64,000 nt of DNA from Prevotella sp. (GTDB lineage: Bacteria > Bacteroidota > Bacteroidia > Bacteroidales > Dysgonomonadaceae), in the NCBI GenBank assembly GCA_031271965.1, contig JAISUS010000028.1, positions 434,001-498,000 on the forward strand, read 5' to 3'. Below, in pieces: positions 53,218-62,541 of the stretch. Under the pieces are notes generated by a model. The model did no database searches and was not told where the DNA came from. It worked only from the letters and a program-made list of their open reading frames with translations. The position numbers were made by a program, and so were the translations under genes. How positions within the stretch are numbered: the first letter of the stretch is position 1; the number at the start of each line of letters is the position of its first letter.

Positions 53218-55037
53218 TTTCTGAAAAGGTGTTTAAATTCATGAGCATACAATCTCGACAAGCCTTTGCGGTTATCAATAGATTCGCCGACTACAATCAT
53301 GGTTGTCAGCGTCAGGTTGTTTTCTTTCACTATCCGGACAAGGTCTTTGAGTTCACCTCTGTAGATTCGTTCATCTTTCCATGTCAGCTTATAACAAGCG
53401 GCGACAGATGTTTCGGGTGCATAGTGCATCAATAAATCTTTCTGAACATCATCAACAATACCTGCACTCAGAAAAATACACATTGTACTTTGCGACCGTG
53501 CCAACAGGTGCAGCTTTTCTTTTTCCGGCATTCGAGTACGTCCCTCACCACGGGTAAGAATAATGGTCTGTACTTTTTCGGGAATAGTGAACTGTGAGCG
53601 TAAAGCTGCCGCTGCCGCCTGAAAGGAAGATATACCCGGCGTAATATGATACGACATATTATGCTGATCGAAGAAAGCCATTTGTTCCTGTATGGCGCCA
53701 TAGATACATGGATCGCCGGTATGCAGGCGTACTACAAGCAAACCTTTGTCATAAAATTCTTTCATCAGGGCAAACTGTTCTTCCAAATCCATAGATGCCG
53801 AACTGCAGACAGTAGCTCCCGGCTTTGCGTAATAGGTCAGTTCGATAGGAACAAGGCTTCCGGCATATAATATAAGGTCGGCTGATTCGAGAAAATAACG
53901 ACCTTTTACCGACACAAGTTCCGGGTCGCCCGGGCCTGCTCCAACGATCTCGATATGACCTTGCCGGATAACATTATTGTTAATAGCAACAGCAAAAGTA
54001 AAGTCATTACCTTCCGATAGTTTTCCTTTTTGTTTTTCTATGATAAGAACACCTCCTTCTGCGCTTTTAATGGCGGTGGATTCCGAAACTCCTTGTACTG
54101 AAGTAACTTCCTGTACTTTCTCTGATGGATTAGCTATTTCTATATCTTTCAGATCTTCTGCTGTATAAATGTTTACAGGAATATTTCCGAAAGTTTTTTG
54201 TAAATCCTTCACAAGAGGTTCATCTTTTTTCAGATCAATGGTAGATACATCTTTTATTGATAAAGATGAGAGGCGATCCTCTATCAGCTTACCGGAAATA
54301 TAGTCTGGGATACCTTCCGGTTTACAATCTTTACGACAACCGATTCCCAGATGCAAAACTTTAGGGCGGAAACAAACGGTTTGTATTTTATCAGAATAAA
54401 TAAAAGGCGTAACAGCAATCAGTAGTTCGTATTTACTCTGGTCAATATCCTCGTATTGATAAAAAACATCGACATGTTCAGGTTTTGTCCGCTCCAGATA
54501 AGCTGTCCCTTTATCTTTAATCTCCAAAAACAAAGCTGTCTTTCTACAATTAACAAAGGCTGTAAGCGGATAATTGAAATTTTTGGCATTCGACTCCGTT
54601 TCCCAACCAAATTTTTTTCCCAGTGTATCCAATGCCCATAGCCCTGTATTGTCGCTTTGGGTAGTTATAATGGCTTCTCCTCCTATAATACGGGCAATAC
54701 GTTCCGTCAGTTCGTTTGCACCGCCTACATGACCCGATAGTACCGATATTACATATTGACCTGTACTGTCAATATTGATAATGGCCGGATCGGTATGCTT
54801 ATCTTTTACATAGGGCGCAATGGAACGGACGCAAATACCCATCGCTCCAATAAAAAGCAGAGCAGAGCAGCTATCGAAAATGCCTCTCAGACAATCGTCT
54901 ATATTGCGTATTTGTATACAATCATCCTTTTTCGCTTTCGTATAAATAAGGGAACCTGATATTTCCTTTTTTATTGTACGGGCCAGATCGAGACTAATTT
55001 CAGAAATGGGTATAATGGCTAAATTTATCTTTTTCAT
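53214..55037 (-). CDS. CbiG-CbiF fusion: cobalt-precorrin-5A hydrolase + precorrin-4 C11-methyltransferase
   Basis: 607 residues. The first ~350 are CbiG: LAIIPISEISLDLARTIKKE, FIGAMGICVRSIAPYVKDK, VISVLSGHVGGANELTERIA and LHLGIGCRKDCKPEGI. From about 357 the protein is a CbiF/CobM methylase: HIEIVGAGPGDPELVSVKGR, RLHTGDPCIYGAIQEQMAFF and PGISSFQAAAAAL. CbiF methylates C11 of cobalt-precorrin-4 and CbiG then opens the lactone with loss of acetaldehyde, so the fusion again joins successive steps. CbiG marks the early-cobalt pathway. Start and end overlap the neighbouring genes by 4 bases each. Confidence 0.94.
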   Translation of the reverse strand: MKKINLAIIPISEISLDLARTIKKEISGSLIYTKAKKDDCIQIRNIDDCLRGIFDSCSALLFIGAMGICVRSIAPYVKDKHTDPAIINIDSTGQYVISVLSGHVGGANELTERIARIIGGEAIITTQSDNTGLWALDTLGKKFGWETESNAKNFNYPLTAFVNCRKTALFLEIKDKGTAYLERTKPEHVDVFYQYEDIDQSKYELLIAVTPFIYSDKIQTVCFRPKVLHLGIGCRKDCKPEGIPDYISGKLIEDRLSSLSIKDVSTIDLKKDEPLVKDLQKTFGNIPVNIYTAEDLKDIEIANPSEKVQEVTSVQGVSESTAIKSAEGGVLIIEKQKGKLSEGNDFTFAVAINNNVIRQGHIEIVGAGPGDPELVSVKGRYFLESADLILYAGSLVPIELTYYAKPGATVCSSASMDLEEQFALMKEFYDKGLLVVRLHTGDPCIYGAIQEQMAFFDQHNMSYHITPGISSFQAAAAALRSQFTIPEKVQTIILTRGEGRTRMPEKEKLHLLARSQSTMCIFLSAGIVDDVQKDLLMHYAPETSVAACYKLTWKDERIYRGELKDLVRIVKENNLTLTTMIVVGESIDNRKGLSRLYAHEFKHLFRK

Positions 55038-56224
55038 ATATTATTGTTTCCTTTCATCACATGGATTGTATTGAAATCATCAATTTTTATTTCTATATCT
55101 TGTTCTAATGTAAAGTCGTTTTCTTGTATAGCTTCTATAAATATCAGGCGGCTTTCGTCCGAAACTGCATTAAACACAAGAGACGCATTTGTATTCAAAA
55201 CGGGCTTTATTTTGCTTACTATTTCCTTCATCTTTCCGCCATGCCCACCAATAAAAACTGCATCGGGACGAGATAAATCGCTTATATTCATATCCAGAAA
55301 ATCTCCGGTATAGTATTCGATACCCGGTGTTCCAAATTTCTGCATATTGGTTTCTATCAGTTTAATACCTTCTGCCCGCTTTTCGAAAGCAAAGATATGA
55401 AGATGAGGAAACTGCATCTTAGCCTCCACAGACACCGACCCTGTACAAAAACCAATATCCCAGAATGTGGATTTGCCGCGCAAATCCAACAGGCTCAACG
55501 AGAGTAGACGCACCGGCATCTTTGTTATCATTTTTACCCTCCCATCCAATAGATTGAATTCGCTTTCGGATATACCAAACGGACGTGGACGTGTATTTGT
55601 TTTCTGCAAGATAATATTGTTCGGAAAAGAAAAAGGCCGGTTCTCTATATCTTTCAGATTATATGTGCTATATTTTTCCTGTTCTCTGTTGCCTAATAAT
55701 TCGCCAACCGACATCACATAATTATTATATCCATATCTTAGCATTCGTTGGGCGATAGACTGCGGAGTATGTTCTTTATTATCGGTCAGCACACCGATTT
55801 TATCATATCCCATAATCAGCGCTTCATCGAATTTATGCCATGGACGTCCGGTAAGCGAAACGATATGCATATCCTGATAAGGCAGAAGCAGACGGTGAGC
55901 CAACAATTGCAATGAGTTGAAATAAGGATACAAAAACACCTCTGCCGCCGGCATCATACGCTGAATAGTATTTGCAAAACCGAAAAACAAGGGATCACCG
56001 GATGCAAACACAACAACTTCTTCATATGCTCCGTATTGCCCGAAGACATCAGTTAAAGGAACTTTTATATCAATCCAGCAATAGTAGTCAGGTAGAAACC
56101 GTTTCACTATTTCGTGATGCCTTGCCCCTCCCGAGAAAACAGAATGAGAATTTATCAGATCTGTTATTTCAGGGGTGAAATATTGCTCCTGATTATCGTC
56201 TATGCCTATTACAAAAAACTTCAT
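55034..56224 (-). CDS. cobL: CbiE-CbiT fusion (CobL-like): C5/C15 methyltransferase and C12 decarboxylase
   Basis: 396 residues from the ATG at 56224 (MKFFVIGIDDNQEQYF); the open frame extends to 56263 but that would run into cbiB. CbiE methylase domain about 1-205 with FASGDPLFFGFANTI and VSLTGRPWHKFDEAL; CbiT domain about 215-396 with the SAM-binding motif WDIGFCTGSVSVEAK and PDAVFIGGHGGKMKEI. It methylates C5 and C15 and removes the C12 acetate carboxyl of the corrin ring. Overlaps the CbiG-CbiF start by 4 bases. CbiT's usual GxGTG loop appears as GFCTG. Confidence 0.92.
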   Translation of the reverse strand: MKFFVIGIDDNQEQYFTPEITDLINSHSVFSGGARHHEIVKRFLPDYYCWIDIKVPLTDVFGQYGAYEEVVVFASGDPLFFGFANTIQRMMPAAEVFLYPYFNSLQLLAHRLLLPYQDMHIVSLTGRPWHKFDEALIMGYDKIGVLTDNKEHTPQSIAQRMLRYGYNNYVMSVGELLGNREQEKYSTYNLKDIENRPFSFPNNIILQKTNTRPRPFGISESEFNLLDGRVKMITKMPVRLLSLSLLDLRGKSTFWDIGFCTGSVSVEAKMQFPHLHIFAFEKRAEGIKLIETNMQKFGTPGIEYYTGDFLDMNISDLSRPDAVFIGGHGGKMKEIVSKIKPVLNTNASLVFNAVSDESRLIFIEAIQENDFTLEQDIEIKIDDFNTIHVMKGNNNI

Positions 56225-56232
56225 AGCAGCTT

Positions 56233-57180
56233 CTATCTTATTATAAAACAAACAACTGACCAAACAAAGATAAGCAATATCAGCATCAGCATTTCACTCT
56301 TCATATTGATGCCAATGGCCATTCGCATATCAGAGGTCATTATCTGCCTGTCATTATTTCCAATATAAGGTTTATTGACAACATTGCCGAAGTATATGTT
56401 TGGCCCACCGAAGCGACAATTCAATATACCCGCCAAAGCCGATTCGGGGTATCCCGAATTAGGACTGGCATGCTGTCGTCCATATTTTTTGACGAAAGAA
56501 AATATCGTCAGATCTCCTTTACTCAATATCATAAGGGTAGCCGTCAGGCGTGCCGGAATATAATTGGCTGCATCGTCTATTCGGGCAGCCCAGCACCCAA
56601 ACTGCCTATAACGTTCCGATTTGTAACCAATCATCGAATCGAAGGTATTTATCATCTTATATGCCATCATTCCCGCAGCACCCAGCAGCATATACCAAAA
56701 CAAGGGTGCGATAACACCATCACTCAAATTCTCCGAAAGAGTTTCTAACGCAGCAGTACGGATTTGTTGCGGCGATAATCCGGAAGTATCGCGCCCGACA
56801 ATACGTGCAACTTGCTTGCGTCCGTCCTCGACCGAACGGTCAACAGCAAGAAATACATCTTTCACCTCATCGGCCAGTGTTTTTCCGGCAAGACAATAAA
56901 ATACTATAACAGAGTTAAAAACAATAGCCAACCAGAAGTTTACACGATAAAGGAAGTACACAGCCACACCTGTAATAACGAATGTAAGGAGAATAAGAAA
57001 CAGTGAAAAAAAGCCACCTTTAAACATACGACTGTTTCCTTTATTAAGTTTTTCCTCGCCCCACGCAATGATTTTTCCGAAAAGGACAACCGGATGCGGC
57101 AACCATATGGGATCACCCAAAATGCGGTCGAGCAGCCACCCGATAAGTACAGGCAAAACGATGAACAATGCTATATCCAT
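56233..57180 (-). CDS. cbiB: adenosylcobinamide-phosphate synthase
   Basis: 315 residues, membrane protein with several helices. Family motifs: GWLLDRILGDPIWLPHPVVL at the N-terminus, ARIVGRDTSGLSPQQIRTAA, ETLSENLSDGVIAPLFWYML and QHASPNSGYPESALAGIL. It attaches the aminopropanol (phosphate) arm to adenosylcobyric acid at the inner membrane. It overlaps the upstream aminotransferase gene by 10 bases, in line with joint use of the aminopropanol phosphate arm. Confidence 0.94.
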   Translation of the reverse strand: MDIALFIVLPVLIGWLLDRILGDPIWLPHPVVLFGKIIAWGEEKLNKGNSRMFKGGFFSLFLILLTFVITGVAVYFLYRVNFWLAIVFNSVIVFYCLAGKTLADEVKDVFLAVDRSVEDGRKQVARIVGRDTSGLSPQQIRTAALETLSENLSDGVIAPLFWYMLLGAAGMMAYKMINTFDSMIGYKSERYRQFGCWAARIDDAANYIPARLTATLMILSKGDLTIFSFVKKYGRQHASPNSGYPESALAGILNCRFGGPNIYFGNVVNKPYIGNNDRQIMTSDMRMAIGINMKSEMLMLILLIFVWSVVCFIIR

Positions 57181-58166
57181 TCTTTTATAGCTTTTATCAG
57201 GTTATTATTCTCATCAAACGACTGTGTTGCCACGCGAAAATAATGTTCGTCCAATCCTCTGAAATTGGCGGCATCGCGTATCAATATTCCATGATTATCT
57301 ATCAGATATGATTTTAAGTCTTTTGCCGTTCGCCCCGCCAGTTTACATAAAAAAAAATTAGTATCTTCTCTATATACATTCAACCCTTTTATTTTATCCA
57401 ATTCATAGGCAAAACGATTTGTTTCATCCAGATATGATTGAATATTTAAAGGAAAATCATTTTGTAATAAATATTTTCCCGCTTCTATCGCCAATTGATT
57501 GACAGACCAAGGCATACAATATTTCCGCACCTTATCTATAACAGATTCGCAACCCGTAATGTATCCTAAGCGTAGCCCGGGAATAACATAACGCTTTGTC
57601 ATCGAGTGAAGAAGTATCACATTAGGATATGCGGTAGCTTCGTCCATTTGCAATGTTTCCATCAATGTGAAAAACCCATACGACTGATCGATAACAAATA
57701 TTATCCGGGGAAACCTCTTTATGATGTCTAGAAGCAAAAGCTTATCTGTGGTTTTCCCTGTAGGGTTGTTAGGATTGCAAAGCCAGACCAAATCTGAATT
57801 TCCGTCAAAATCGGATAATAGATTCAAGAACCGCAATTTGTGTTCATTGACCTTGCAGGCATCCTCGTATTCGCTGAAAGTAGGAATGACTATCGATGAA
57901 TTTTTACCTCTGAAAGCCTGCGCTATGAGGTAAATTGCTTCGGTTGCGCCATTCGTTAAACAAATATTTTCCGATGAGATATTATTCTTTTTGCTGATAA
58001 GGGATGCCAGCGATGCAGCATCGGGCTCAGGGTAACTATGTATAGAGGAAATGTGTTCACGCAAATGCGTGTCAAGTTCGGACACATCAAATCCATTGTA
58101 AATATTTGAGCTAAAATTACTCACAATCGTTTTCCCATATATATCGTCACCATGCCCGTTAATCAT
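57171..58166 (-). CDS. cobD: CobD-like PLP aminotransferase / threonine-phosphate decarboxylase
   Basis: 331 residues, fold-type I PLP enzyme related to histidinol-phosphate aminotransferase. Motifs: NFSSNIYNGFDVSEL, SYPEPDAASLASLISKKNNI, LTNGATEAIYLIAQ, WLCNPNNPTGKTTDK and the PLP lysine in SMTKRYVIPGLRLGYI. It is shorter than histidinol-phosphate aminotransferases (~350) and sits between cbiP and cbiB, the normal context of CobD, which makes (R)-1-amino-2-propanol phosphate from threonine phosphate. The C-terminal metal-binding extension of some CobD proteins is absent. The name is by context and similarity. Confidence 0.82.
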   Translation of the reverse strand: MINGHGDDIYGKTIVSNFSSNIYNGFDVSELDTHLREHISSIHSYPEPDAASLASLISKKNNISSENICLTNGATEAIYLIAQAFRGKNSSIVIPTFSEYEDACKVNEHKLRFLNLLSDFDGNSDLVWLCNPNNPTGKTTDKLLLLDIIKRFPRIIFVIDQSYGFFTLMETLQMDEATAYPNVILLHSMTKRYVIPGLRLGYITGCESVIDKVRKYCMPWSVNQLAIEAGKYLLQNDFPLNIQSYLDETNRFAYELDKIKGLNVYREDTNFFLCKLAGRTAKDLKSYLIDNHGILIRDAANFRGLDEHYFRVATQSFDENNNLIKAIKEWI

Positions 58167-59656
58167 ACACTATCTGTCGTCATTATTTTATAAACCAAAT
58201 CCATATCCACGTACTTGCGTACATGGTCAGCCAATTTATCATATTGTTCTTCCTTGAATTGCTTATAATCAAAAACCGTTTTGTTTAACTTTCCGGCATA
58301 AGGTTCAAGAATATAATCTATTACTGCCTTATTGTCCAATATGCCATGAACATAAGTTCCGAAACACTTATTATCGACAAAATAGCCGTCCATTGTTCCG
58401 TCCTTAAGCCTGTTTACAGGCGAGCCTTTCTCTTTTTCGTCAGGCAAAGTCGTTCCCATATGTATTTCATATCCGCTACATACAGAATCATCGTCAAGAA
58501 AAGAAAACTGAACCTGACGCGTTACCTTTTCCCCTCCTATCGTTGTAGATACAGGCAATAAACCTAATCCCGGCAAGCGGTCTATATCACCTTCGATATG
58601 CAAAGGATCACAAACCTCCAATCCCATCATCTGATACCCCCCACAGATGCCGACAACTGTAGCCCCATCTTTATGCGCCTGAACAATACTTTGTGCAACA
58701 CCGTTTTTCCGTAATTCGTATAAATCGGAAATAGTATTTTTACTTCCAGGTATGAGAATGATATCGGCTTTCTTTATTTCATCGGTATTATTTGTATAGA
58801 AGAGATGCACACGAGGGTCACGCTCCAAAGCATTGAAGTCGGTAAAGTTGGACAAATGTCTGAGCAAAACTACCGCTATATTTATTTTACCTTGCGAGGC
58901 CTGAAGGTTTTTCGTTTGCAACATCACCGAATCTTCCTCTTCTATATAAATATCTTTATAGTAAGGCACTACTCCGATAACCGGAACACCGCACAAACCT
59001 TCGAGCATTTTTATACCCGATTCGAACAGACGTATATCTCCCCTGAATTTATTGATAAGAATGCCTTTTATATATTTTCTTTCTTCTTCGGATAGCAGCA
59101 TCACCGAACCATAGACCGAAGCAAACACTCCACCCCTATCAATATCGGCTACCAAAATCACATTTGCTCCGGCATGAATTGCCATCGGCATATTTACCAG
59201 ATCGGTATCGCGCAAATTTATTTCCGATATACTTCCCGCACCTTCCATCACAATAGGATTGTAACAGGTAGCCAGCCGGTCGAAAGCATCGTTTACAGCA
59301 TCGCAAAATTTACGTCTTCCATCTGTTTTGAAGTATTGGTAAGCGTCCTGATTGCCATAAGGCCGTCCGTTGAGTACCACCTGACAGACTTTGTCGGAAG
59401 ATGGTTTCAACAATATGGGGTTCATATCGGTATGGCATTCTATGCCGGCCGCCTCGGCCTGTACGGCCTGTGCACGTCCAATTTCAAGACCTTCGGGTGT
59501 AGCATACGAGTTTAGAGCCATATTTTGTGCTTTGAAGGGTGCCGGATGGTAACCATCTTGTCTGAATATGCGACAAAATGCAGTGGCTATAATACTTTTG
59601 CCTACATCGCTGCCCGTTCCGGCAAACATAATCGGACGCAAACCTTTATCAGACAT
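58163..59656 (-). CDS. cbiP: cobyric acid synthase
   Basis: 497 residues. N-terminal dethiobiotin-synthetase-like ATPase domain: FAGTGSDVGKSIIATAFCRI, FKAQNMALNSYATPEGLEIG and VLVADIDRGGVFASVYG; C-terminal glutamine amidotransferase domain with ILIPGSKNTISDL, the nucleophile Cys in VGICGGYQMMG, and the His in GTYVHGILDN. It amidates four side chains of adenosylcobyrinic acid a,c-diamide. The preceding enzyme CbiA, which makes the a,c-diamide, is not encoded in the window. Overlaps neighbours by 8 bases (upstream) and 4 bases (downstream). Confidence 0.95.
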   Translation of the reverse strand: MSDKGLRPIMFAGTGSDVGKSIIATAFCRIFRQDGYHPAPFKAQNMALNSYATPEGLEIGRAQAVQAEAAGIECHTDMNPILLKPSSDKVCQVVLNGRPYGNQDAYQYFKTDGRRKFCDAVNDAFDRLATCYNPIVMEGAGSISEINLRDTDLVNMPMAIHAGANVILVADIDRGGVFASVYGSVMLLSEEERKYIKGILINKFRGDIRLFESGIKMLEGLCGVPVIGVVPYYKDIYIEEEDSVMLQTKNLQASQGKINIAVVLLRHLSNFTDFNALERDPRVHLFYTNNTDEIKKADIILIPGSKNTISDLYELRKNGVAQSIVQAHKDGATVVGICGGYQMMGLEVCDPLHIEGDIDRLPGLGLLPVSTTIGGEKVTRQVQFSFLDDDSVCSGYEIHMGTTLPDEKEKGSPVNRLKDGTMDGYFVDNKCFGTYVHGILDNKAVIDYILEPYAGKLNKTVFDYKQFKEEQYDKLADHVRKYVDMDLVYKIMTTDSV

Positions 59657-61061
59657 CTCTTCCGGGTTTTAGCTGTTCGGCATCATCAAAAGTCAATATA
59701 GAGTTTATGAGTGTAGCAGCCAAATTGCTGCCTCCCTTTCGTCCGTCTACTATCAACTTCGGTATATTTTTAAACGGCTTAACCATATGTTTCGATTCAC
59801 ATACGTTGACAAATCCTACAGGTGCCGCAACTATTCCCGCCGGATGGGCTTTGCCTTTACGAGTCAGTTCACATAATTCGATTAATGCAGTCGGTGCATT
59901 TCCGAAAGCAAATAGTGCATCGGGATGCTCCTCCACAGCCAGGCGAATACCTGCTTGTGTACGTGTTATGCCTTTTTCTTTAGCCATTTCAGCGACACGC
60001 GGGTCATGCAAATAACATTTGGCTTCTATACCTAATCGTTCCAATGCACCTTTACGGATACCTGATGTCACCATTGTCACATCTGAGATGATATGCTTAA
60101 TTTTACCTTCGGCACATTGCCGATATAGTTTTTCTACCGCACCCTCATCTACATAAAGGATACTCTCCATGTCGAAATCAGCAGTAGTATGAATAGCATG
60201 TAGTAACGCCCATTTTTTATCCAAAGGAATATTACGGTTTTTAAGTTCACTGTCGATAGTCCTAAAGCTGCGGATCATTATATCCTGTCCAAGATTTTTC
60301 GCACCGCAGCCGACATCCTCCTTGTAATATCCGCGAGGAGTAATAAATTTGTCTTCAACAGAAATATAAGACTGCGAATTACCTATTATCACAATGGTAA
60401 ACATATCCACTTCTTCAGGATCGAACTGAGCGAGAGTAGTTACTTTAATATCCTGCTCTTCGCGTCCGGCCTGCCGTACATACCCCACAGGAGTATCAGG
60501 TGAACGGCTTTGCAAAAATATCTCCTGCAAACGATACAGTTGCCAGTATCGTCCGTTACTTTTGGGATTGTAAACAGCTGTAACAAAATCGGCCGATGAG
60601 GCAGCAGATATCCGTCTTTCTATTTTATCCCAAGGTGTCATCAGGTCGGAAAGGGAAATCACACAAAAATCGTGACCGACAGGACAGCCCAGCAACGCCG
60701 CAGCTTTCTGGAAAGCACTGATTCCGGGCAATACTTCCAACTCCACATTGCTATTCCGTTCTGCTTTCATTTCGTAAACAAGCGGTGCCATACCGTATAT
60801 TCCGGCATCCCCGGAACTGATGACACAAACGATTTTGCCCTGTTCGGCGTATTCGAAAGCCTGTAAAGCCCGCTCGCGTTCTTTCTTCATTCCGCTATCT
60901 ATACAGAGAGTATCTGCCTTGATTATATCTTCAACAAAGCGGAAATAATATTTATAACCCACTATAATATCTGATAACTTTACGGCTTCAAACACTGCCG
61001 GAGTTATATCCTCTTTCGAACCGGGGCCGATACCTGCAACTATGATTTTTCCTAATGACAT
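59649..61061 (-). CDS. CbiH-CbiC fusion: precorrin-3B C17-methyltransferase + precorrin-8X methylmutase
   Basis: 470 residues. About 1-245 is CbiH/CobJ: KIIVAGIGPGSKEDITPAVF, CVISSGDAGIYGMAPLVYEM, PGISAFQKAAALLGCPVGHD and VYNPKSNGRYWQL. About 262-470 is CbiC/CobH: HAIHTTADFDMES with the catalytic His, SDVTMVTSGIRKG, FAFGNAPTALIELCEL and AAPVGFVNVCESK. CbiH contracts the ring while methylating C17; CbiC moves the methyl from C11 to C12 at the end of corrin ring synthesis, so here the fused steps are not consecutive. There is no iron-sulphur extension as found in some CbiH60 proteins. It follows the PepSY gene by 16 bases. Confidence 0.93.
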   Translation of the reverse strand: MSLGKIIVAGIGPGSKEDITPAVFEAVKLSDIIVGYKYYFRFVEDIIKADTLCIDSGMKKERERALQAFEYAEQGKIVCVISSGDAGIYGMAPLVYEMKAERNSNVELEVLPGISAFQKAAALLGCPVGHDFCVISLSDLMTPWDKIERRISAASSADFVTAVYNPKSNGRYWQLYRLQEIFLQSRSPDTPVGYVRQAGREEQDIKVTTLAQFDPEEVDMFTIVIIGNSQSYISVEDKFITPRGYYKEDVGCGAKNLGQDIMIRSFRTIDSELKNRNIPLDKKWALLHAIHTTADFDMESILYVDEGAVEKLYRQCAEGKIKHIISDVTMVTSGIRKGALERLGIEAKCYLHDPRVAEMAKEKGITRTQAGIRLAVEEHPDALFAFGNAPTALIELCELTRKGKAHPAGIVAAPVGFVNVCESKHMVKPFKNIPKLIVDGRKGGSNLAATLINSILTFDDAEQLKPGRDV

Positions 61062-61077
61062 ATCTTATATAATATAA

Positions 61078-62535
61078 TTACAAAGTTACCTTTTTATTTT
61101 TCTTGAATTTTCTTTTAATGTATCTGACTCCTAAGTATAGACCTGTAAATGAAACCAATGTCCCTCCTATCATGGTAGTCCACATTACTATATTCCACAA
61201 CACAGGCCTGTCGACCAAGCCCTTTATACTATATGCATGCAAAGCCCGGTATGTCCATTTCGAAACTCTCGAACTATTATTATAATACCGCACAGAACCT
61301 GTCTGTGGATTGACATACGACACGCTTCCATCGGCATCATTCACCTCAACTTTGTAAACAGGCAACGGAGACTCCATTTTTCGGGAAAGGTAATAATTAT
61401 CAAAGTCAGTAAGTAATGAGACTTTAACTTCCTGTCCGTGTATTTTCTCAAAACGCCTTCTTACATCCTGTTCAGTCAGGTTAAGAATACTTATATTTTC
61501 CGACGAAGCATTCAAAACCACAACGCCTATATCTGTTGTAACTTTATACAAAGGGATGTCGCCGAACGAGTCCCAGTCTATACTTTTAACTGATTCCCGA
61601 TAGTTTTTCAGTATTTCGTTACAGTCATATTTATACCGGTCGAGGCTGACAGAGCCATTCGACATCACTTTCCGCATCAATCCCCTATCATGTGTTTTTA
61701 CCATCCAGTCGGGAATGCCGACTAATGACATCATGCCACTGAATGTAAAGGTAAATACAAATATTCCGAAAAAGAAACCCAGAATATGGTGCCATTTGTA
61801 GAAAGTTTTTTTATATGGGCTTCTCAGTTTTTTTTTGCTTTTATACTGAGTAATATATGCACGTATACCGAGTATTATACCCGATATGCAGACAATAAGC
61901 CCGATGACACACAGCACGACAATCGTGTTGCTCCACAAATCGGTATTCTGTCGCAGCGATGTAAAATATATCCAGTGGGGAATTGGTCCCAGCCATGCCC
62001 AGAAACGGCTGTCCTTATCCGTAAACTGTAATGCCTCTCCCGACTTTGACGACACATATAGTTCATGTTTATCCTTATCAGCAAAGTAGAATTTATAGAT
62101 GGGCATATCTTTCTTCAGTTGTCCGAATGGTATCCACTGATCGAGTTGAGTTAGTGTATCTACTTTTTCGATAGAAGCATCACACCACAGCCCTGCATAT
62201 TCAGTTAGCCGGTCAAATGATTTAGCTCCCGACTCCGAAGTAAATTCTGGCATGTAATATGTACTATCTTCAGTGATTATCTGATAGACAGGCTGCATAT
62301 CAATAACTTTCAGGTTCAGCTTCGTCGTTTTCAGACCCGATATGACATTCAGTATACTGTCGTTCCCTGATATGCTATCGGGTAATGCCTGCATAATCCT
62401 GTAACGGTCAGATGGCTTAACCCTCGGGAATGTGTGATATATCATTACAAACCCGGATAGAAACCACATCAAAAACAGTATGCTGAGGATAGTTCCCAGC
62501 ATTCTGTGAATTGTATAGCAAATACGTTTGAACAT
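61078..62535 (-). CDS. PepSY-associated transmembrane protein, probable ferric/metal-chelate reductase (XusC-like)
   Basis: 485 residues with four transmembrane regions: about 10-32, 190-215, 245-270 and 445-470, and PepSY-type periplasmic segments between. Conserved histidines lie at membrane edges, e.g. TIHRMLGTILSILFLMWFLS and YKWHHILGFFFGIFVF, and YRALHAYSIKGLV. Proteins of this PiuB/PepSY_TM family accompany siderophore receptors and are thought to be haem-binding reductases that release iron; in Bacteroides, XusC belongs here. The upstream gene, 6 bases away, is a siderophore-type receptor, supporting this role. That the unit heads a cobalamin operon suggests a cobalt or corrinoid variant, which is inference. 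Confidence 0.83.
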   Translation of the reverse strand: MFKRICYTIHRMLGTILSILFLMWFLSGFVMIYHTFPRVKPSDRYRIMQALPDSISGNDSILNVISGLKTTKLNLKVIDMQPVYQIITEDSTYYMPEFTSESGAKSFDRLTEYAGLWCDASIEKVDTLTQLDQWIPFGQLKKDMPIYKFYFADKDKHELYVSSKSGEALQFTDKDSRFWAWLGPIPHWIYFTSLRQNTDLWSNTIVVLCVIGLIVCISGIILGIRAYITQYKSKKKLRSPYKKTFYKWHHILGFFFGIFVFTFTFSGMMSLVGIPDWMVKTHDRGLMRKVMSNGSVSLDRYKYDCNEILKNYRESVKSIDWDSFGDIPLYKVTTDIGVVVLNASSENISILNLTEQDVRRRFEKIHGQEVKVSLLTDFDNYYLSRKMESPLPVYKVEVNDADGSVSYVNPQTGSVRYYNNSSRVSKWTYRALHAYSIKGLVDRPVLWNIVMWTTMIGGTLVSFTGLYLGVRYIKRKFKKNKKVTL

Positions 62536-62541
62536 ATTATT

